NCBI GenBank assembly: GCA_946478845.1
Contig: CAMLDI010000011.1
Location: 1-64,000 of the forward strand
From: an uncultured Paenibacillaceae bacterium
Lineage (GTDB): Bacteria > Bacillota > Bacilli > Aneurinibacillales > Aneurinibacillaceae
Direction of reading: 5' to 3'
DNA length: 64,000 nucleotides
The notes below the pieces were generated by a model. That model ran no database searches and was not told the origin of the DNA. It saw nothing but the letters and a program-made list of their open reading frames with translations. Positions 46,682-58,561 of the stretch are shown here, one piece after another (the first letter of the stretch is position 1; every line of letters begins with the position of its first letter). The position numbers were made by a program, and so were the translations under genes.

Positions 46682-47449
46682 ATGTTGTTTGTCATTGATG
46701 TGGGGAATACCAACATGGTTTTGGGCGTTTATGAAGGAAAAAGCTTGAAATATCACTGGCGCATTAGCAGTGACCGGGCAAAAACCGATGATGAATACGG
46801 CATGTTAATACGCAATCTGTTTATGGATAAAGGCCTCCAATTTTCTGATATTGAAGGGGTTATTATTTCCTCAGTGGTTCCCCCTTTAATGTTTCCTTTG
46901 GAAAGAATGTGTCAAAAATATCTTAATGTCAAAGCTATGGTCATTCAACCAGGCTTAAAGACAGGATTAAATATTAAGGCGGAATACCCCCGGGAAGTTG
47001 GGGCCGACCGTATTGTTAATGCTGTAGCTGCAATCCATGAATATGGAGCGCCCCTTATTGTTGTGGATTTTGGAACAGCAACTACCTTTTGTTATATCGA
47101 TGAAAATGGTGGGTACCACGGGGGAGCGATTGCCCCGGGAATAGGCATTTCTACAGAGGCTCTTTATAGCCGGGCAGCTAAATTGCCTCGCATAGAGTTG
47201 GAGAAACCGCCAAGCGTTGTTGGGCGGAACACGGTTCATGCCATGCAATCCGGGATTATTTATGGTTTTGTAGGCCAGGTGAATGAAATTGTTCGCCGTA
47301 TGAAGGCAGAAAGTAATAGGGTTCCCAAAGTAGTGGCAACGGGTGGATTAGCAACGTTAATTGGGGATGAATCTCCAGAAATTGATATTGTTGATTCCTG
47401 GCTTACCTTAAAAGGATTGCGCTTAATCTACGAAAAAAACAAAAAATAA
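46682..47449 (+). CDS. coaX: Type III pantothenate kinase
   Basis: The 255-residue ASKHA-fold enzyme has [12 protein letters not shown] (phosphate loop), [22 protein letters not shown] and [11 protein letters not shown]. It starts CoA synthesis and is K+-dependent and not feedback inhibited. It lies 13 nt after nadC. Confidence 0.95.
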   Translation: MLFVIDVGNTNMVLGVYEGKSLKYHWRISSDRAKTDDEYGMLIRNLFMDKGLQFSDIEGVIISSVVPPLMFPLERMCQKYLNVKAMVIQPGLKTGLNIKAEYPREVGADRIVNAVAAIHEYGAPLIVVDFGTATTFCYIDENGGYHGGAIAPGIGISTEALYSRAAKLPRIELEKPPSVVGRNTVHAMQSGIIYGFVGQVNEIVRRMKAESNRVPKVVATGGLATLIGDESPEIDIVDSWLTLKGLRLIYEKNKK

Positions 47450-47459
47450 GTTACTTCCA

Positions 47460-47492
47460 AGCCTACTGTAAATCATGACAGTAGGTTTCTTT
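47460..47492 (+). terminator. Rho-independent terminator after coaX
   Basis: CCTACTGT/ACAGTAGG arms with an 8-nt loop, then TTTCTTT. Confidence 0.8.
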
Positions 47493-47514
47493 ACACTATA
47501 AAGGAGTGGGTAGG

Positions 47515-48393
47515 ATGCAACAAGATTATATTGTTCGAGGAATGATGTATCAAGATTATGTTCGGGTATTTGCAGTGGGAATAACGAATACTCTTGAAGA
47601 AATAAGAAACCGTTTGGATACATGGCCTGTTGTTAGTGCAGCATTAGGAAGAACTCTTGCCATAGGGGCTATGATGGGAGCTATGGTGAAGGGGGAAGAC
47701 CGCCTTTCTATAATTGTTAAAGGTGGAGGGCCCATTGGTCAAATCGTCGTGGATGCCAACGGAAAAGGGGAGGTTCGTGGATATGTAACAAATCCTCATG
47801 TTGATTTTCCCCTTAATGAGAAAGGAAAATTAGATGTGAAAGGGGTTGTTGGCACAGAAGGAACCATTATAGTAACAAAGGATCTGGGGCTGAAAGATCC
47901 TTATCAGGGAAGCAGTCCTATTGTTTCCGGGGAAATAGGAGAGGATTTTGCCTTTTATTTTACTTCTTCGGAGCAAGTTCCTTCTGCTGTTGGGGTTGGT
48001 GTCCTTGTTAATCCAGACAACTCCATTAAATCTGCGGGAGGGTTTATCTTTCAGTTAATGCCAGAAACTCCTGAAGAAGTGATTGCTGCATTAGAGCGAG
48101 ATTTAAGTCAAATACGCCCAGTTTCAGCCATGGTCAATGATGGCTTAACCCCTGAGGAAATGCTCAAGGAAATTACCGGGCAAGAAGGGAAAATCCTTGG
48201 CCGAATTCCTGTTCAATTTAAATGCCACTGTTCCCGGCATAGGGTAGAAAGCGCATTATTAAGCTTAGGTAAAGAAGAAATTCAGGCCATTATCGATGAA
48301 CAAAATGAGGCTGAAATCCATTGCCATTTTTGCAATGAGAAATACCATCTAAGTAGGGAGGAATTAACGAAATTAATTTCAGGAAAGGATTGA
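47515..48393 (+). CDS. hslO: Redox-regulated chaperone Hsp33
   Basis: The 292-residue protein has GGGPIGQIVVDANGKGEVRGY, and a C-terminal redox switch with CHC (about 238-240) and CHFC (about 271-274), the zinc-binding Cys set. It is activated by oxidative unfolding. The ATG at 47515 was chosen because AAGGAG lies 8 nt upstream. Confidence 0.95.
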   Translation: MQQDYIVRGMMYQDYVRVFAVGITNTLEEIRNRLDTWPVVSAALGRTLAIGAMMGAMVKGEDRLSIIVKGGGPIGQIVVDANGKGEVRGYVTNPHVDFPLNEKGKLDVKGVVGTEGTIIVTKDLGLKDPYQGSSPIVSGEIGEDFAFYFTSSEQVPSAVGVGVLVNPDNSIKSAGGFIFQLMPETPEEVIAALERDLSQIRPVSAMVNDGLTPEEMLKEITGQEGKILGRIPVQFKCHCSRHRVESALLSLGKEEIQAIIDEQNEAEIHCHFCNEKYHLSREELTKLISGKD

Positions 48394-48418
48394 CGCTATA
48401 CTAAAAGGCTGATATAAT
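48390..48418 (+). promoter_or_regulatory. Sigma-A promoter of cysK
   Basis: TTGACG, 17 nt, TATAAT; the -35 overlaps the hslO stop codon. Confidence 0.8.
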
Positions 48419-48463
48419 CTGTATAAAACCGATTAACTTACTATGGATTGGAGGCTTTTTAAA

Positions 48464-49420
48464 ATGACGAATACTGTAAAGTCTATTAACAGAGTGGCGG
48501 ATTCTATTCTTGAATTAATTGGGAATACACCTCTTGTTAAATTAAATCGTGTCGTTAATGAAGATCATGCAAATCTTTATTTAAAATTAGAATTTTTCAA
48601 CCCAGGTGGCAGTGTTAAAGACCGTATTGCCTTAGCAATGATTGAAGATGCTGAAAGAAAAGGGTTGATTAAAGAAGACACGATAATTATTGAACCAACC
48701 AGCGGCAACACAGGAATTGGTTTAGCTCTTGTTGCTGCTGCAAAAGGATATAAAGCAATTCTTGTAATGCCTGAAACAATGAGTATTGAACGGAGAAACT
48801 TATTAAAAGCCTATGGTGCAGAATTAATCCTTACTCCTGGTCCTGAAGGAATGGGTGGAGCCATTCGTAAAGCGGAAGAGTTGGCCCGGGAAAATGAAAA
48901 TTATTTCATTCCCCAACAATTTAAAAACCAGGCTAATCCAGAAGTTCATCGCCTAACCACTGCGCAAGAGCTTCTTGATCAAGGTGAACAAATTGGCGGC
49001 ATTGATGCTGTTATTTCCGGTGTTGGCACAGGCGGTACCATTACCGGGGTAGGGGAAGTTCTTAAAGAACGCTATCCTGCTATTAAAATTGTGGCAGTAG
49101 AACCTGCAACTTCTCCTGTATTATCTGGCGGGAAACCAGGCCCTCATAAAATTCAAGGCATTGGTGCTGGATTTGTTCCAGAAACGTTAAACACTTCTAT
49201 TTATGATGAAGTGATTCAGGTTGAAAATGAAGATGCATTTGAAACCGCACGAGATATCGCCCGACAAGAAGGTGTTCTTGTAGGGATTTCTACCGGGGCT
49301 GCCATTTTTGCAGCACAACAAGTTGCCAGAGAACTCGGGCCTGGCAAAAACGTTGTAATTATTAATCCAAGTAATGGTGAACGGTACTTGAGTACTCCCC
49401 TTTTTAACTTTGAAGGATAA
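48464..49420 (+). CDS. cysK: Cysteine synthase A
   Basis: The 318-residue PLP enzyme has [13 protein letters not shown] (Schiff-base lysine), [25 protein letters not shown] and GISTGAA. It makes cysteine from O-acetylserine and sulfide. The ATG at 48464 follows TTGGAGG by 8-9 nt. In B. subtilis yacD lies between hslO and cysK; absent here. Confidence 0.95.
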   Translation: MTNTVKSINRVADSILELIGNTPLVKLNRVVNEDHANLYLKLEFFNPGGSVKDRIALAMIEDAERKGLIKEDTIIIEPTSGNTGIGLALVAAAKGYKAILVMPETMSIERRNLLKAYGAELILTPGPEGMGGAIRKAEELARENENYFIPQQFKNQANPEVHRLTTAQELLDQGEQIGGIDAVISGVGTGGTITGVGEVLKERYPAIKIVAVEPATSPVLSGGKPGPHKIQGIGAGFVPETLNTSIYDEVIQVENEDAFETARDIARQEGVLVGISTGAAIFAAQQVARELGPGKNVVIINPSNGERYLSTPLFNFEG

Positions 49421-49436
49421 TGGATCGTTCTTTTAA

Positions 49437-49473
49437 AAGGTTGCCTATATAATAGGCAACCTTATTTTTTTTT
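49437..49473 (+). terminator. Rho-independent terminator after cysK
   Basis: AAGGTTGCCTAT/ATAGGCAACCTT with a 3-nt loop, then a run of Ts. Confidence 0.93.
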
Positions 49474-49535
49474 ATCTATCTTCTGATAAACTGTATTTAT
49501 AGACTGAATTTTGAGAAACAGGGGTTATTATTACA

Positions 49536-50966
49536 ATGATAAGAACAATAAGAAAAATGGTATGGCAAAAACGTTCCAGGGGGAATTTAGACGCCTGGGA
49601 CCTATATCTTTATATGAAGGAAGAAAACCCGTACTCTTTTATTTTTGAAAATACAGGGAATGGTCGATATAGTTATGTGAGTTGTACTAACAATGATATT
49701 TTGCAGATTACTAAAGATGAAAAAGAAGATCCTCTACCAATGATTCGCAAATGGTTACATAACGATGATATAGATGTAAGAGAAATTCCTGAGGAATTTC
49801 CTGAATGGACTGGGGGAGCTGCAGGATATTTTTCTTATGATTTCATTCGGTTTTATGAAAACATCCCTCAACATGCAGAAGATGACCTGGGACTTCCTTA
49901 TGTTTATTTGATGAAAGTTGAAGAAGTATTTGCTTTTGATATGTATGAAAATCAGGTTTATTTCATTTTGCATTATGGTGAAGGATGTAACATTAAGAAT
50001 AGTGAAGAAGCCAATCAACGCTTGTTAGAAATGGAACGGATATTTCAGGATTGTACTCCTAAAAAACCGCATTCTAAAACACATTTGCAGCCTAAGAAGT
50101 GTGAAGAACGTTCTTTCAGTTTAAACAAGTATGAGTTTGAAGAAGCAGTAAGAAAAATTAAAGAGTATATTGCTGCCGGTGATGTATTTCAGGTGAATCT
50201 ATCATTAAAGCAAAGCCAATTTACCCTATTAACGGATGAAGAAATTTATCTTGAATTACGTCAGTTAAACCCATCACCTTATATGGGATTATTTCATTTC
50301 CCTGAATTTCAATTAATTTCTGCTTCTCCTGAACTATTGTTAAGAGTGAAAGACCGAAGGGTGAGTACCCGCCCTATTGCCGGGACAAGGAGAAGAGGCA
50401 TAAATGACCAGGAAGATTTGGAGTTAGAAGCAGAACTGATTAAAACAGAAAAAGAAAATGCAGAACATATCATGCTGGTTGATTTGGAGAGAAATGATTT
50501 AGGAAAGGTATGTGAATATGGTTCTGTACAAGTAGATGAATGGATGGTAATTGAAAAGTACTCCCATGTCATGCATCTTGTCTCAAATGTAGTTGGGCAA
50601 CTAAGAGAGGAATATGATGGATTAGATGCTTTGCTAGGGGTTTTTCCTGGGGGTACCATAACCGGCGCACCAAAGATTAGAACCATGGAAATTATCGAAG
50701 AATTAGAGCCAACAACAAGGGGCCCTTATACGGGAACAATGGGTTTAATAGGATTTGATGGGGATGGGATTTTTAATATTATTATTCGAACTTTGATTTT
50801 GAAAACTAATATGGCTTATGTCCAGGCAGGGGCAGGAATTGTCATTGACTCTGTGCCAAAAGCAGAGTATTATGAATCATTAAAGAAGGCTGAAGCCTTG
50901 TGGAGAGCAGTATCTTTAGGTGAAGAAAAGTTGAGATTAGTTGAGAGGGAGGAGAGCTTAGCATGA
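49536..50966 (+). CDS. pabB: Aminodeoxychorismate synthase, component I
   Basis: The 476-residue chorismate-binding enzyme has [45 protein letters not shown] and [16 protein letters not shown]. With PabA it aminates chorismate for p-aminobenzoate. Anthranilate synthase (TrpE) is similar; the neighbouring pabC and folP make PabB the better call. It overlaps pabA by 4 nt. Confidence 0.92.
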   Translation: MIRTIRKMVWQKRSRGNLDAWDLYLYMKEENPYSFIFENTGNGRYSYVSCTNNDILQITKDEKEDPLPMIRKWLHNDDIDVREIPEEFPEWTGGAAGYFSYDFIRFYENIPQHAEDDLGLPYVYLMKVEEVFAFDMYENQVYFILHYGEGCNIKNSEEANQRLLEMERIFQDCTPKKPHSKTHLQPKKCEERSFSLNKYEFEEAVRKIKEYIAAGDVFQVNLSLKQSQFTLLTDEEIYLELRQLNPSPYMGLFHFPEFQLISASPELLLRVKDRRVSTRPIAGTRRRGINDQEDLELEAELIKTEKENAEHIMLVDLERNDLGKVCEYGSVQVDEWMVIEKYSHVMHLVSNVVGQLREEYDGLDALLGVFPGGTITGAPKIRTMEIIEELEPTTRGPYTGTMGLIGFDGDGIFNIIIRTLILKTNMAYVQAGAGIVIDSVPKAEYYESLKKAEALWRAVSLGEEKLRLVEREESLA

Positions 50967-51550
50967 TTGTTATGATTGATAATTATGATTCATTTACCTA
51001 TAACCTGGTGCAATATTTGGGGGAAATGGGTGAAGAATTACAGGTTTTTCGTAATGACCGGATTACCTGTGATGAAATTGCACAATTAAATCCAACCTAC
51101 CTTATGATTTCTCCAGGGCCCTGTACGCCCAATGAAGCAGGAATTAGTATGGAAGTCATCCAGCGATTTGCTGGGGAGATTCCTATTTTTGGCGTGTGTT
51201 TAGGCCATCAATCCATTGCTCAGGTTTTTAAAGGGAACGTTATTCGTGCTGAACGATTAATGCATGGGAAAACCTCTAAGGTTAAACATGATGGACGTAC
51301 AATTTTTAATGGAATTCCTTCTCCTTTTAAAGCTACTAGATATCATTCCTTAATTGTCGAGAGAGAAACAATCCCAGATTGTTTAGAAATCTCAGCTGAA
51401 ACAGATGAAGGAGAGATTATGGCCATTCGCCATAAGGATTATCCCATTGAAGGAGTTCAATTTCATCCTGAATCAATAACGACTGAATATGGAAAATTAT
51501 TGTTGAAGAACTTTCTAACCTATTATGCCGCTTATGAAAGTAAGAAATAA
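50963..51550 (+). CDS. pabA: Aminodeoxychorismate/anthranilate synthase glutaminase, component II
   Basis: The 195-residue class I amidotransferase has [29 protein letters not shown], the nucleophile in GVCLGHQSI (about residue 79) and HPES. In B. subtilis this single protein serves both PabB and TrpE; whether a separate trpG exists cannot be seen here. Confidence 0.93.
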   Translation: MIVMIDNYDSFTYNLVQYLGEMGEELQVFRNDRITCDEIAQLNPTYLMISPGPCTPNEAGISMEVIQRFAGEIPIFGVCLGHQSIAQVFKGNVIRAERLMHGKTSKVKHDGRTIFNGIPSPFKATRYHSLIVERETIPDCLEISAETDEGEIMAIRHKDYPIEGVQFHPESITTEYGKLLLKNFLTYYAAYESKK

Positions 51551-51574
51551 GTAAATGTGGAGGCTGGGGTAAGA

Positions 51575-52423
51575 ATGGAGATTTTCTTTGACGGCCAATT
51601 AATTGATGAGAATTCAGCTGTGATCAAGTCTATTGATCACGGCTTTCTTTATGGTATTGGTTTATTTGAGACCCTGCGTGTATATCAAGGGGAAATTGCA
51701 TTGCTTCATCGCCATTATGAACGAATGAGTAGAGCAGCGAAAGAAATGGGAATTGTCATGACGATGACCATGGAACAGTGGCGAGAAGGGATTCAAATGA
51801 CTCTTAAGGCCAATCAATTATACAATGCCTATGTGAGGGTGGATTTATCTGCCGGAGATGAAGGGACAGGATTATATACAGGGGTTTATGAAAATCCCCA
51901 CTGGTTCATTTTTGTTAAACCATTGCCTGTTTTTCCAGAAAAACTCTATCGTAATGGAAGGCAATTGGTTGTCTTAAAGACCCGCAGAAATATGCCTGAA
52001 GGGGAAATTCGTTTTAAAAGCCATAACTTTTTAAATAATCATCTAGCAAAAAGGGAAATTGCAGGGTTAAAGAATATAGAAGGTTTATTTTTAACTAGAA
52101 GAAATTATCTTGCTGAAGGGATTACCTCGAATTTGTTTTTTGTTTCAAACCATGTTCTGCACACTCCGGATGTAAAAACGGGGATTATACCTGGAACCCG
52201 GAGACAATTTGTCATGGAACTAGCAAAGAAAAGTGGCCTTACTGTCAGAGAGGGCCTGTATACATTGGATGATTTAATGCAAGCAGATGAAGTGTTTTTA
52301 ACTAACGCCATTCAGGAAATCGTGCCCGTATCATCAGTCAATGGCAAAATGGTCAGTGATGGCACCAGGGGTCCGGTAACTGGACAATTGTTAACCCTTT
52401 TCCGAAAAAAAATTATTGAATGA
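51575..52423 (+). CDS. pabC: Aminodeoxychorismate lyase
   Basis: The 282-residue fold-type IV PLP enzyme has DHGFLYGIGLFETLRVYQG, FKSHNFLNNHLAKREI (PLP lysine region) and AEGITSNLFFV. It releases pyruvate from aminodeoxychorismate to give p-aminobenzoate. The branched-chain aminotransferase family is similar, but context is decisive. The ATG at 51575 has GTGGAGG about 11 nt upstream. Confidence 0.93.
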   Translation: MEIFFDGQLIDENSAVIKSIDHGFLYGIGLFETLRVYQGEIALLHRHYERMSRAAKEMGIVMTMTMEQWREGIQMTLKANQLYNAYVRVDLSAGDEGTGLYTGVYENPHWFIFVKPLPVFPEKLYRNGRQLVVLKTRRNMPEGEIRFKSHNFLNNHLAKREIAGLKNIEGLFLTRRNYLAEGITSNLFFVSNHVLHTPDVKTGIIPGTRRQFVMELAKKSGLTVREGLYTLDDLMQADEVFLTNAIQEIVPVSSVNGKMVSDGTRGPVTGQLLTLFRKKIIE

Positions 52424-52441
52424 TTTCTGGAGGTTTATGGG

Positions 52442-53263
52442 ATGGATAATGGCTTTAAAGTGGGACCCTATATACTGCCAATACATAAAGAAACAGTAGT
52501 CATGGGAATTTTAAATGTTACCCCGGACTCTTTTTCTGATGGAGGCAAGTACCAAAAATTAGATCAAGCCCTGTTTCATGCTGAAAAAATGGTGAAGGAT
52601 GGGGCGAAAATGATTGATATTGGCGGTGAATCTACCCGGCCTGGTTCTAATGAAGTAAGTGAAGAAGAGGAATTAGAACGAGTGATTCCTGTGATTGAAG
52701 CATTAACAAGGGAGATTCCTGTTCCCCTGTCTATTGATACATATAAAGGGGAAGTGGCGCACCAGTCCATACAAGCAGGGGCACATATTATTAATGATGT
52801 ATGGGGCGGAAAACGGGATCCTATTATGCCTCAGGTGATGGCGGAATGTAATGTTCCGGTTATTTTGATGCATAACCGTACCAATGTAAATTATGTAAAT
52901 TTTGTTGATGATGTAGTAAAAGACTTGCAGGAAAGTATTAATTTAGTGAAAAAAGCAGGTTTAGCGGATGATAAAATCATTCTGGACCCAGGGATGGGTT
53001 TTGCTAAAGAGTACGAACATAATATGGAGTTAATGGCTAAGTTAGAATGCCTGGTTCACATGGGGTATCCTGTTCTTTTAGCAACATCAAGAAAACGATT
53101 TATTGGACATACTCTGGATTTGCCTGTTGAAGAACGGGTAGAAGGGACACTGGCCACTGTGGCACTTGGAATTATGAAAGGATGCCACATGGTAAGGGTC
53201 CATGATGTAAAAGAAACGGTACGACTCTCTCGCATGATGAATGCCATGCTTTCCTATAGTTAA
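52442..53263 (+). CDS. folP: Dihydropteroate synthase
   Basis: The 273-residue TIM barrel has MGILNVTPDSFSDGGKY, DIGGESTRPGSNEV, and the pterin site DPGMGFAKEYEHN plus TSRKRFIG. It joins p-aminobenzoate to dihydropterin and is the sulfonamide target. TGGAGG precedes the ATG. Confidence 0.96.
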   Translation: MDNGFKVGPYILPIHKETVVMGILNVTPDSFSDGGKYQKLDQALFHAEKMVKDGAKMIDIGGESTRPGSNEVSEEEELERVIPVIEALTREIPVPLSIDTYKGEVAHQSIQAGAHIINDVWGGKRDPIMPQVMAECNVPVILMHNRTNVNYVNFVDDVVKDLQESINLVKKAGLADDKIILDPGMGFAKEYEHNMELMAKLECLVHMGYPVLLATSRKRFIGHTLDLPVEERVEGTLATVALGIMKGCHMVRVHDVKETVRLSRMMNAMLSYS

Positions 53264-53282
53264 AGATAGAAAGGGATAAATA

Positions 53283-53645
53283 ATGGATAAAATTCTTTTT
53301 AACGGTATGGAATTTTACGGGTATCATGGTGTATTCCCAGAGGAAAATCATTTAGGCCAACGTTTTTATGTAGATGTTGAAATTGCCATGGACTTATCAG
53401 TTGCCGGGACAAGTGATCAGTTAGAAGACACGGTAAATTATGCGGATCTTTATAAACAGGTACAACAAGTGATGGAGATGGAAAGATATCAACTCATTGA
53501 GACAGCGGCAGAACAATGTGCAAAAGGAATCCTGGCCCAATTCCCTTTAGTGCAGGAGGTATTCATTCGCCTCATTAAGCCAGATCCCCCCATTCCAGGA
53601 CATTATCGTTCTGTTGGGGTAGAAATTTTACGAAAAAGGGTTTAA
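53283..53645 (+). CDS. folB: Dihydroneopterin aldolase
   Basis: The 120-residue tunnelling-fold protein has FYGYHGVFPEENHLGQRF, the active-site EE pattern at TVNYADLY, and LIETAAEQCA, KPDPPIPGHY. It supplies hydroxymethyl-dihydropterin. Confidence 0.95.
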   Translation: MDKILFNGMEFYGYHGVFPEENHLGQRFYVDVEIAMDLSVAGTSDQLEDTVNYADLYKQVQQVMEMERYQLIETAAEQCAKGILAQFPLVQEVFIRLIKPDPPIPGHYRSVGVEILRKRV

Positions 53646-53652
53646 GGGAAAA

Positions 53653-54162
53653 ATGGAAATGAATCAAGTTTTTCTAGGTTTAGGGTCTAATTTAGGGAAC
53701 CGGGAAAATTACCTGTTGCAGGCCATCCGCCTATTAGAGGGAATAAAGGAAATCAGGGTAAAAAAAGTTTCATCCATTTATGAAACAGCACCTATTGGAT
53801 ATATCAATCAAGGGGCTTTTTTAAATATGGCCATTGAAATAGAAACTTCCCTTCAACCTCTAGAATTATTGGAACAAACCTCAAATATTGAAAATACTTT
53901 AGAAAGAAAAAGGGAGATCCATTGGGGTCCCCGTACCATTGATGTAGATATTCTTCTTTTTAATGAGGAAACCATTAATGAAGAAAAGTTAACAATCCCT
54001 CATCCAAGAATGGAGGAAAGAGCCTTTGTTTTGATTCCCCTGGCAGAAATTGCTCCAGACTTTCCTTTTCCGGGAAAAGGGCAGAAAATCAGGGAGCTTC
54101 TTTCTAATTGTCCAGGGAAGGAAGGGGTTCATTTGAAAATAGGGTTTACTGTGATAAAATAG
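53653..54162 (+). CDS. folK: 2-amino-4-hydroxy-6-hydroxymethyldihydropteridine pyrophosphokinase
   Basis: The 169-residue enzyme has FLGLGSNLGNRENYLLQAI, ETAPIGYINQGAFLNMAIE and HWGPRTIDVDILLF, the HPPK signature. It closes the folate run; yazB, which follows in B. subtilis, is missing. Confidence 0.95.
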   Translation: MEMNQVFLGLGSNLGNRENYLLQAIRLLEGIKEIRVKKVSSIYETAPIGYINQGAFLNMAIEIETSLQPLELLEQTSNIENTLERKREIHWGPRTIDVDILLFNEETINEEKLTIPHPRMEERAFVLIPLAEIAPDFPFPGKGQKIRELLSNCPGKEGVHLKIGFTVIK

Positions 54163-54194
54163 TAGAATTAAAAAGGTAATGGTGGTGAAAATGA

Positions 54195-55190
54195 ATGGCG
54201 AAATTAAAAATTGGCAATATTGAATTGAATAATAATGTTGTCCTGGCACCAATGGCAGGAGTATGTAATCCCGCCTTTCGCCTCATTGCCAAAGAGTTTG
54301 GAACAGGGCTTGTTTGTGCAGAAATGGTAAGTGACAAAGGCATTGTTTATGGCAATAAAAAAACCATGGACATGCTTTATGTTGATGAACGGGAAAAACC
54401 CTTAAGTATGCAAATATTCGGTGGCGATAAGGAAACTCTTGTGCAGGCAGCTGAATACGTTGATCAACATACAGAAGCGGATATTATTGATATTAATATG
54501 GGGTGTCCTGTTTCAAAAGTGGTAAGTTGTGAGGCAGGTGCCCGTTGGCTGTTGGATCCTGAAAAAATATATGAAATGGTTTCAGCGGTGGTGGAACGTG
54601 TAGATAAGCCGGTTACCGTTAAAATGCGCAGTGGTTGGGACAATGAACATATTTATGCTGTGGAAAATGCCCGTGCCGTGGAACGTGCTGGAGGCAAAGC
54701 AGTCGCTGTCCATGGAAGAACCAGAATGCAAATGTATACCGGAAAAGCAGATTGGGATGTGATTCGCCAGGTAAAAGAAGGGGTATCCATTCCAGTTATT
54801 GGTAATGGGGATGTTTTTACTCCGGAAGATGCAAAACGGATGTTAGATACTACAGGGTGTGACGGAGTCATGATTGGGCGAGGAGCGCTGGGAAATCCCT
54901 GGATGCTTTATCGTACGGTACAATACGTAACGACGGGAATTCTTCCTTTAGAACCAACTCCTCATGAAAAAATTAAGGTAGCCCTTCTTCATATGGACCG
55001 CTTAATCCAATGGAAAGGGGAATATATTGGCGTAAGGGAAATGAGAAAGCATGCTGCCTGGTATTTAAAAGGGTTGCCCTGTTCTGCGCAAATCAGGGAT
55101 GCCTTGAATTTACAGGAAACCAGGGATGGTATGGAGAAATTACTGAAAGATTATGCTGATTCACTTTATTTGACAATAGAAGAAGCCTAA
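54195..55190 (+). CDS. dusB: tRNA-dihydrouridine synthase
   Basis: The 331-residue FMN enzyme has [38 protein letters not shown] (Cys about 100), [17 protein letters not shown] and [14 protein letters not shown]. It reduces uridine in the tRNA D-loop. Synteny equals yacF (dus1). It lies 32 nt after folK. Confidence 0.94.
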   Translation: MAKLKIGNIELNNNVVLAPMAGVCNPAFRLIAKEFGTGLVCAEMVSDKGIVYGNKKTMDMLYVDEREKPLSMQIFGGDKETLVQAAEYVDQHTEADIIDINMGCPVSKVVSCEAGARWLLDPEKIYEMVSAVVERVDKPVTVKMRSGWDNEHIYAVENARAVERAGGKAVAVHGRTRMQMYTGKADWDVIRQVKEGVSIPVIGNGDVFTPEDAKRMLDTTGCDGVMIGRGALGNPWMLYRTVQYVTTGILPLEPTPHEKIKVALLHMDRLIQWKGEYIGVREMRKHAAWYLKGLPCSAQIRDALNLQETRDGMEKLLKDYADSLYLTIEEA

Positions 55191-55236
55191 CCTATAATAA
55201 CCATCATACTTGCCTAACATTTATTTATTATAGGTT
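55189..55236. repeat. AT-rich 12-bp inverted repeat after dusB
   Basis: AACCTATAATAA and its exact complement, 24 nt apart, start at the dusB stop. There is no U run, so it is an uncertain terminator; the 3' arm TTATTATAGG might instead hold a -10 element. Confidence 0.5.
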
Positions 55237-55314
55237 GGGTATATTGGTTGCATATAAGTAAGTCTTTTCACATAGAATTTATGAATGAAAAATAGGGATA
55301 ACGGGGGAATAAGA

Positions 55315-55794
55315 ATGGGTGAAAAGGAAGTAATTTTAACAGCTGCAGGCCTGCAGAAATTGGAGGAAGAATTAGAAGAACTGAAAACGGTTAAACGCCG
55401 TGAGGTAGCTGCTCGGATTAAAGAAGCAATTAGCTATGGAGACCTTTCCGAAAACTCCGAGTATGAAGAAGCGAAAAACGAACAGGCATTTATTGAAGGA
55501 AGGATTATTACCTTAGAAAAAATGTTAAGAAATGCCCGGGTTATTTCTGATAATGAAGTGGACACCGGGGTTGTTACTGTAGGATCAACAGTGAAGGTAA
55601 AGGATTTGGAATTTGGCGATGTTATGGACTATACGATCGTAGGTTCTGCAGAATCTGATCCATTGCAAAATAAAATTTCTAATGAATCTCCAGTGGGAAT
55701 TGCTTTACTTGGTAAATCCAAAGGTTCTACCGTAGATGTAAACGTTCCTGCAGGCACTATTCGTTACGAAATTTTAGAAATAAACGGAAAGTAA
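55315..55794 (+). CDS. greA: Transcription elongation factor GreA
   Basis: The 159-residue protein has an N-terminal coiled coil (about 10-75; [18 protein letters not shown] at the tip acidic pair) and a C-terminal FKBP-like domain. It stimulates transcript cleavage in backtracked RNA polymerase. The ATG at 55315 was chosen over 55285 by length and the GGGGGA site upstream. Confidence 0.95.
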   Translation: MGEKEVILTAAGLQKLEEELEELKTVKRREVAARIKEAISYGDLSENSEYEEAKNEQAFIEGRIITLEKMLRNARVISDNEVDTGVVTVGSTVKVKDLEFGDVMDYTIVGSAESDPLQNKISNESPVGIALLGKSKGSTVDVNVPAGTIRYEILEINGK

Positions 55795-57369
<1,575 letters not shown>

Positions 57370-57383
57370 TTAAGACATTCATA

Positions 57384-57410
57384 TAGGGCCTTATGGGTCC
57401 TATTTTTTTT
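57384..57410 (+). terminator. Rho-independent terminator after lysS
   Basis: AGGGCC/GGTCCT arms (one G-U) followed by nine Ts. Confidence 0.75.
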
Positions 57411-57465
57411 TGCCCATAAAAGAAAGAAAAAAAGAAAAAAAGGCAATAATAACATTATGCATATC

Positions 57466-57494
57466 TTGTAAAACTAATAAAATGACATTATAAT
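57466..57494 (+). promoter_or_regulatory. Sigma-A promoter of the ctsR operon
   Basis: TTGTAA, 17 nt, TATAAT, immediately upstream of the CtsR operator. Confidence 0.8.
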
Positions 57495-57497
57495 AAA

Positions 57498-57514
57498 AGT
57501 CAAAGAAAGTCAAA
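57498..57514 (+). promoter_or_regulatory. CtsR operator
   Basis: AGTCAAA-GAA-AGTCAAA fits the CtsR consensus RGTCAAANANRGTCAAA exactly; a third copy, AGTCAAT, follows. Four bases separate it from the -10, so bound CtsR would cover the start site: negative autoregulation relieved by heat. Confidence 0.93.
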
Positions 57515-57549
57515 GTCAATAAGTGGTCTTTAAAGGGGGTGCCAGTGAA

Positions 57550-58014
57550 ATGCGGAATATTTCCGACATCATCGAACAACATCTTAAGAAAATTTTGCAG
57601 CAAAGTAAAAGTGGTGCCGTGGAAATTCAACGAAGTGACCTGGCAGATAAGTTTCAATGTGTTCCTTCCCAAATAAATTATGTAATAAGTACCCGTTTTA
57701 CTACGGAAAAAGGCTACATTGTGGAAAGCAAACGTGGTGGAGGTGGATACATTCGAATAAGGAAAGTAGAAGTTATTAATGAGAAGACGTTGTACTTATG
57801 GTTAATGGAGAACATTCATGATGAAATCTCAGCAACAGTGACAGAAAACATTATAGACCGGCTATTTGAGGATGGGCTGATTAATCAAAGGGAACTTAGG
57901 CTTATGAAGGTTGCAACTGGAAGATTAGTCTCCAGTTTGCCTACATCAGTTAGGGAGCGGTATCGAGCAGAGATGTTGCGCTCCATGTTGACAGCGATTT
58001 TTATGTATGACTGA
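57550..58014 (+). CDS. ctsR: Heat-shock repressor CtsR
   Basis: The 154-residue protein has RNISDIIEQHLKKIL, RSDLADKFQCVPSQINYVIS (winged helix) and the wing KRGGGGYIRI (the thermosensing Gly-rich loop). It represses clp genes. The ATG at 57550 follows GGGGGTG by about 10 nt and gives the B. subtilis length. Confidence 0.97.
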   Translation: MRNISDIIEQHLKKILQQSKSGAVEIQRSDLADKFQCVPSQINYVISTRFTTEKGYIVESKRGGGGYIRIRKVEVINEKTLYLWLMENIHDEISATVTENIIDRLFEDGLINQRELRLMKVATGRLVSSLPTSVRERYRAEMLRSMLTAIFMYD

Positions 58015-58030
58015 TTGGGAGGGAAATCAA

Positions 58031-58549
58031 ATGATTTGCCAAGAGTGCCAACAAAAGCCTGCCACACTTCATTTAACGAAAATAATTAATGGCAAAAAAA
58101 CGGAAATTCATCTTTGTGAATTTTGCGCTCAGGAAAAAACAGAAATGTTTCCTGGTAATTTTTCTATTCCTCAATTATTATCAGGCCTTTTGTTTAATTC
58201 ACCCGATTCTAGTTTGCAAACATCTAAGGGAACGACCCAGGATTCCCAACTTCGTTGTACTCAATGTGGGTTAACTTTTACCCAGTTTAGCAAAAGCGGA
58301 CGATTTGGTTGCAGTCAATGTTATAAAACTTTCGATTCGAAATTGGACCCTCTTTTTCGCAGGATTCATGGAAATACACACCACAGTGGGAAAGTTCCCA
58401 AAAGATCAGGTGGAACTCTTCTTTTGAAAAAAGAAATTTCCCGTTTACGAAAAGACCTGCAACGGAGTATTGAGTATGAACGATTTGAAGAAGCTGCGAA
58501 TATTCGGGATCGAATTCGTGAATTAGAACAGCAAATTGGTTTGTTGTAG
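58031..58549 (+). CDS. mcsA: McsA, activator of the McsB arginine kinase
   Basis: The 172-residue protein has four CxxC pairs: ICQEC, LCEFC, RCTQC and GCSQC. A C-terminal UVR motif follows (about 135-170, YERFEEAANIRDRIRELE). It binds McsB and is needed for its kinase activity. The ATG at 58031 is 8 nt after GGGAGGG. Confidence 0.95.
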   Translation: MICQECQQKPATLHLTKIINGKKTEIHLCEFCAQEKTEMFPGNFSIPQLLSGLLFNSPDSSLQTSKGTTQDSQLRCTQCGLTFTQFSKSGRFGCSQCYKTFDSKLDPLFRRIHGNTHHSGKVPKRSGGTLLLKKEISRLRKDLQRSIEYERFEEAANIRDRIRELEQQIGLL

Positions 58550-58561
58550 GAGGGATTATGC

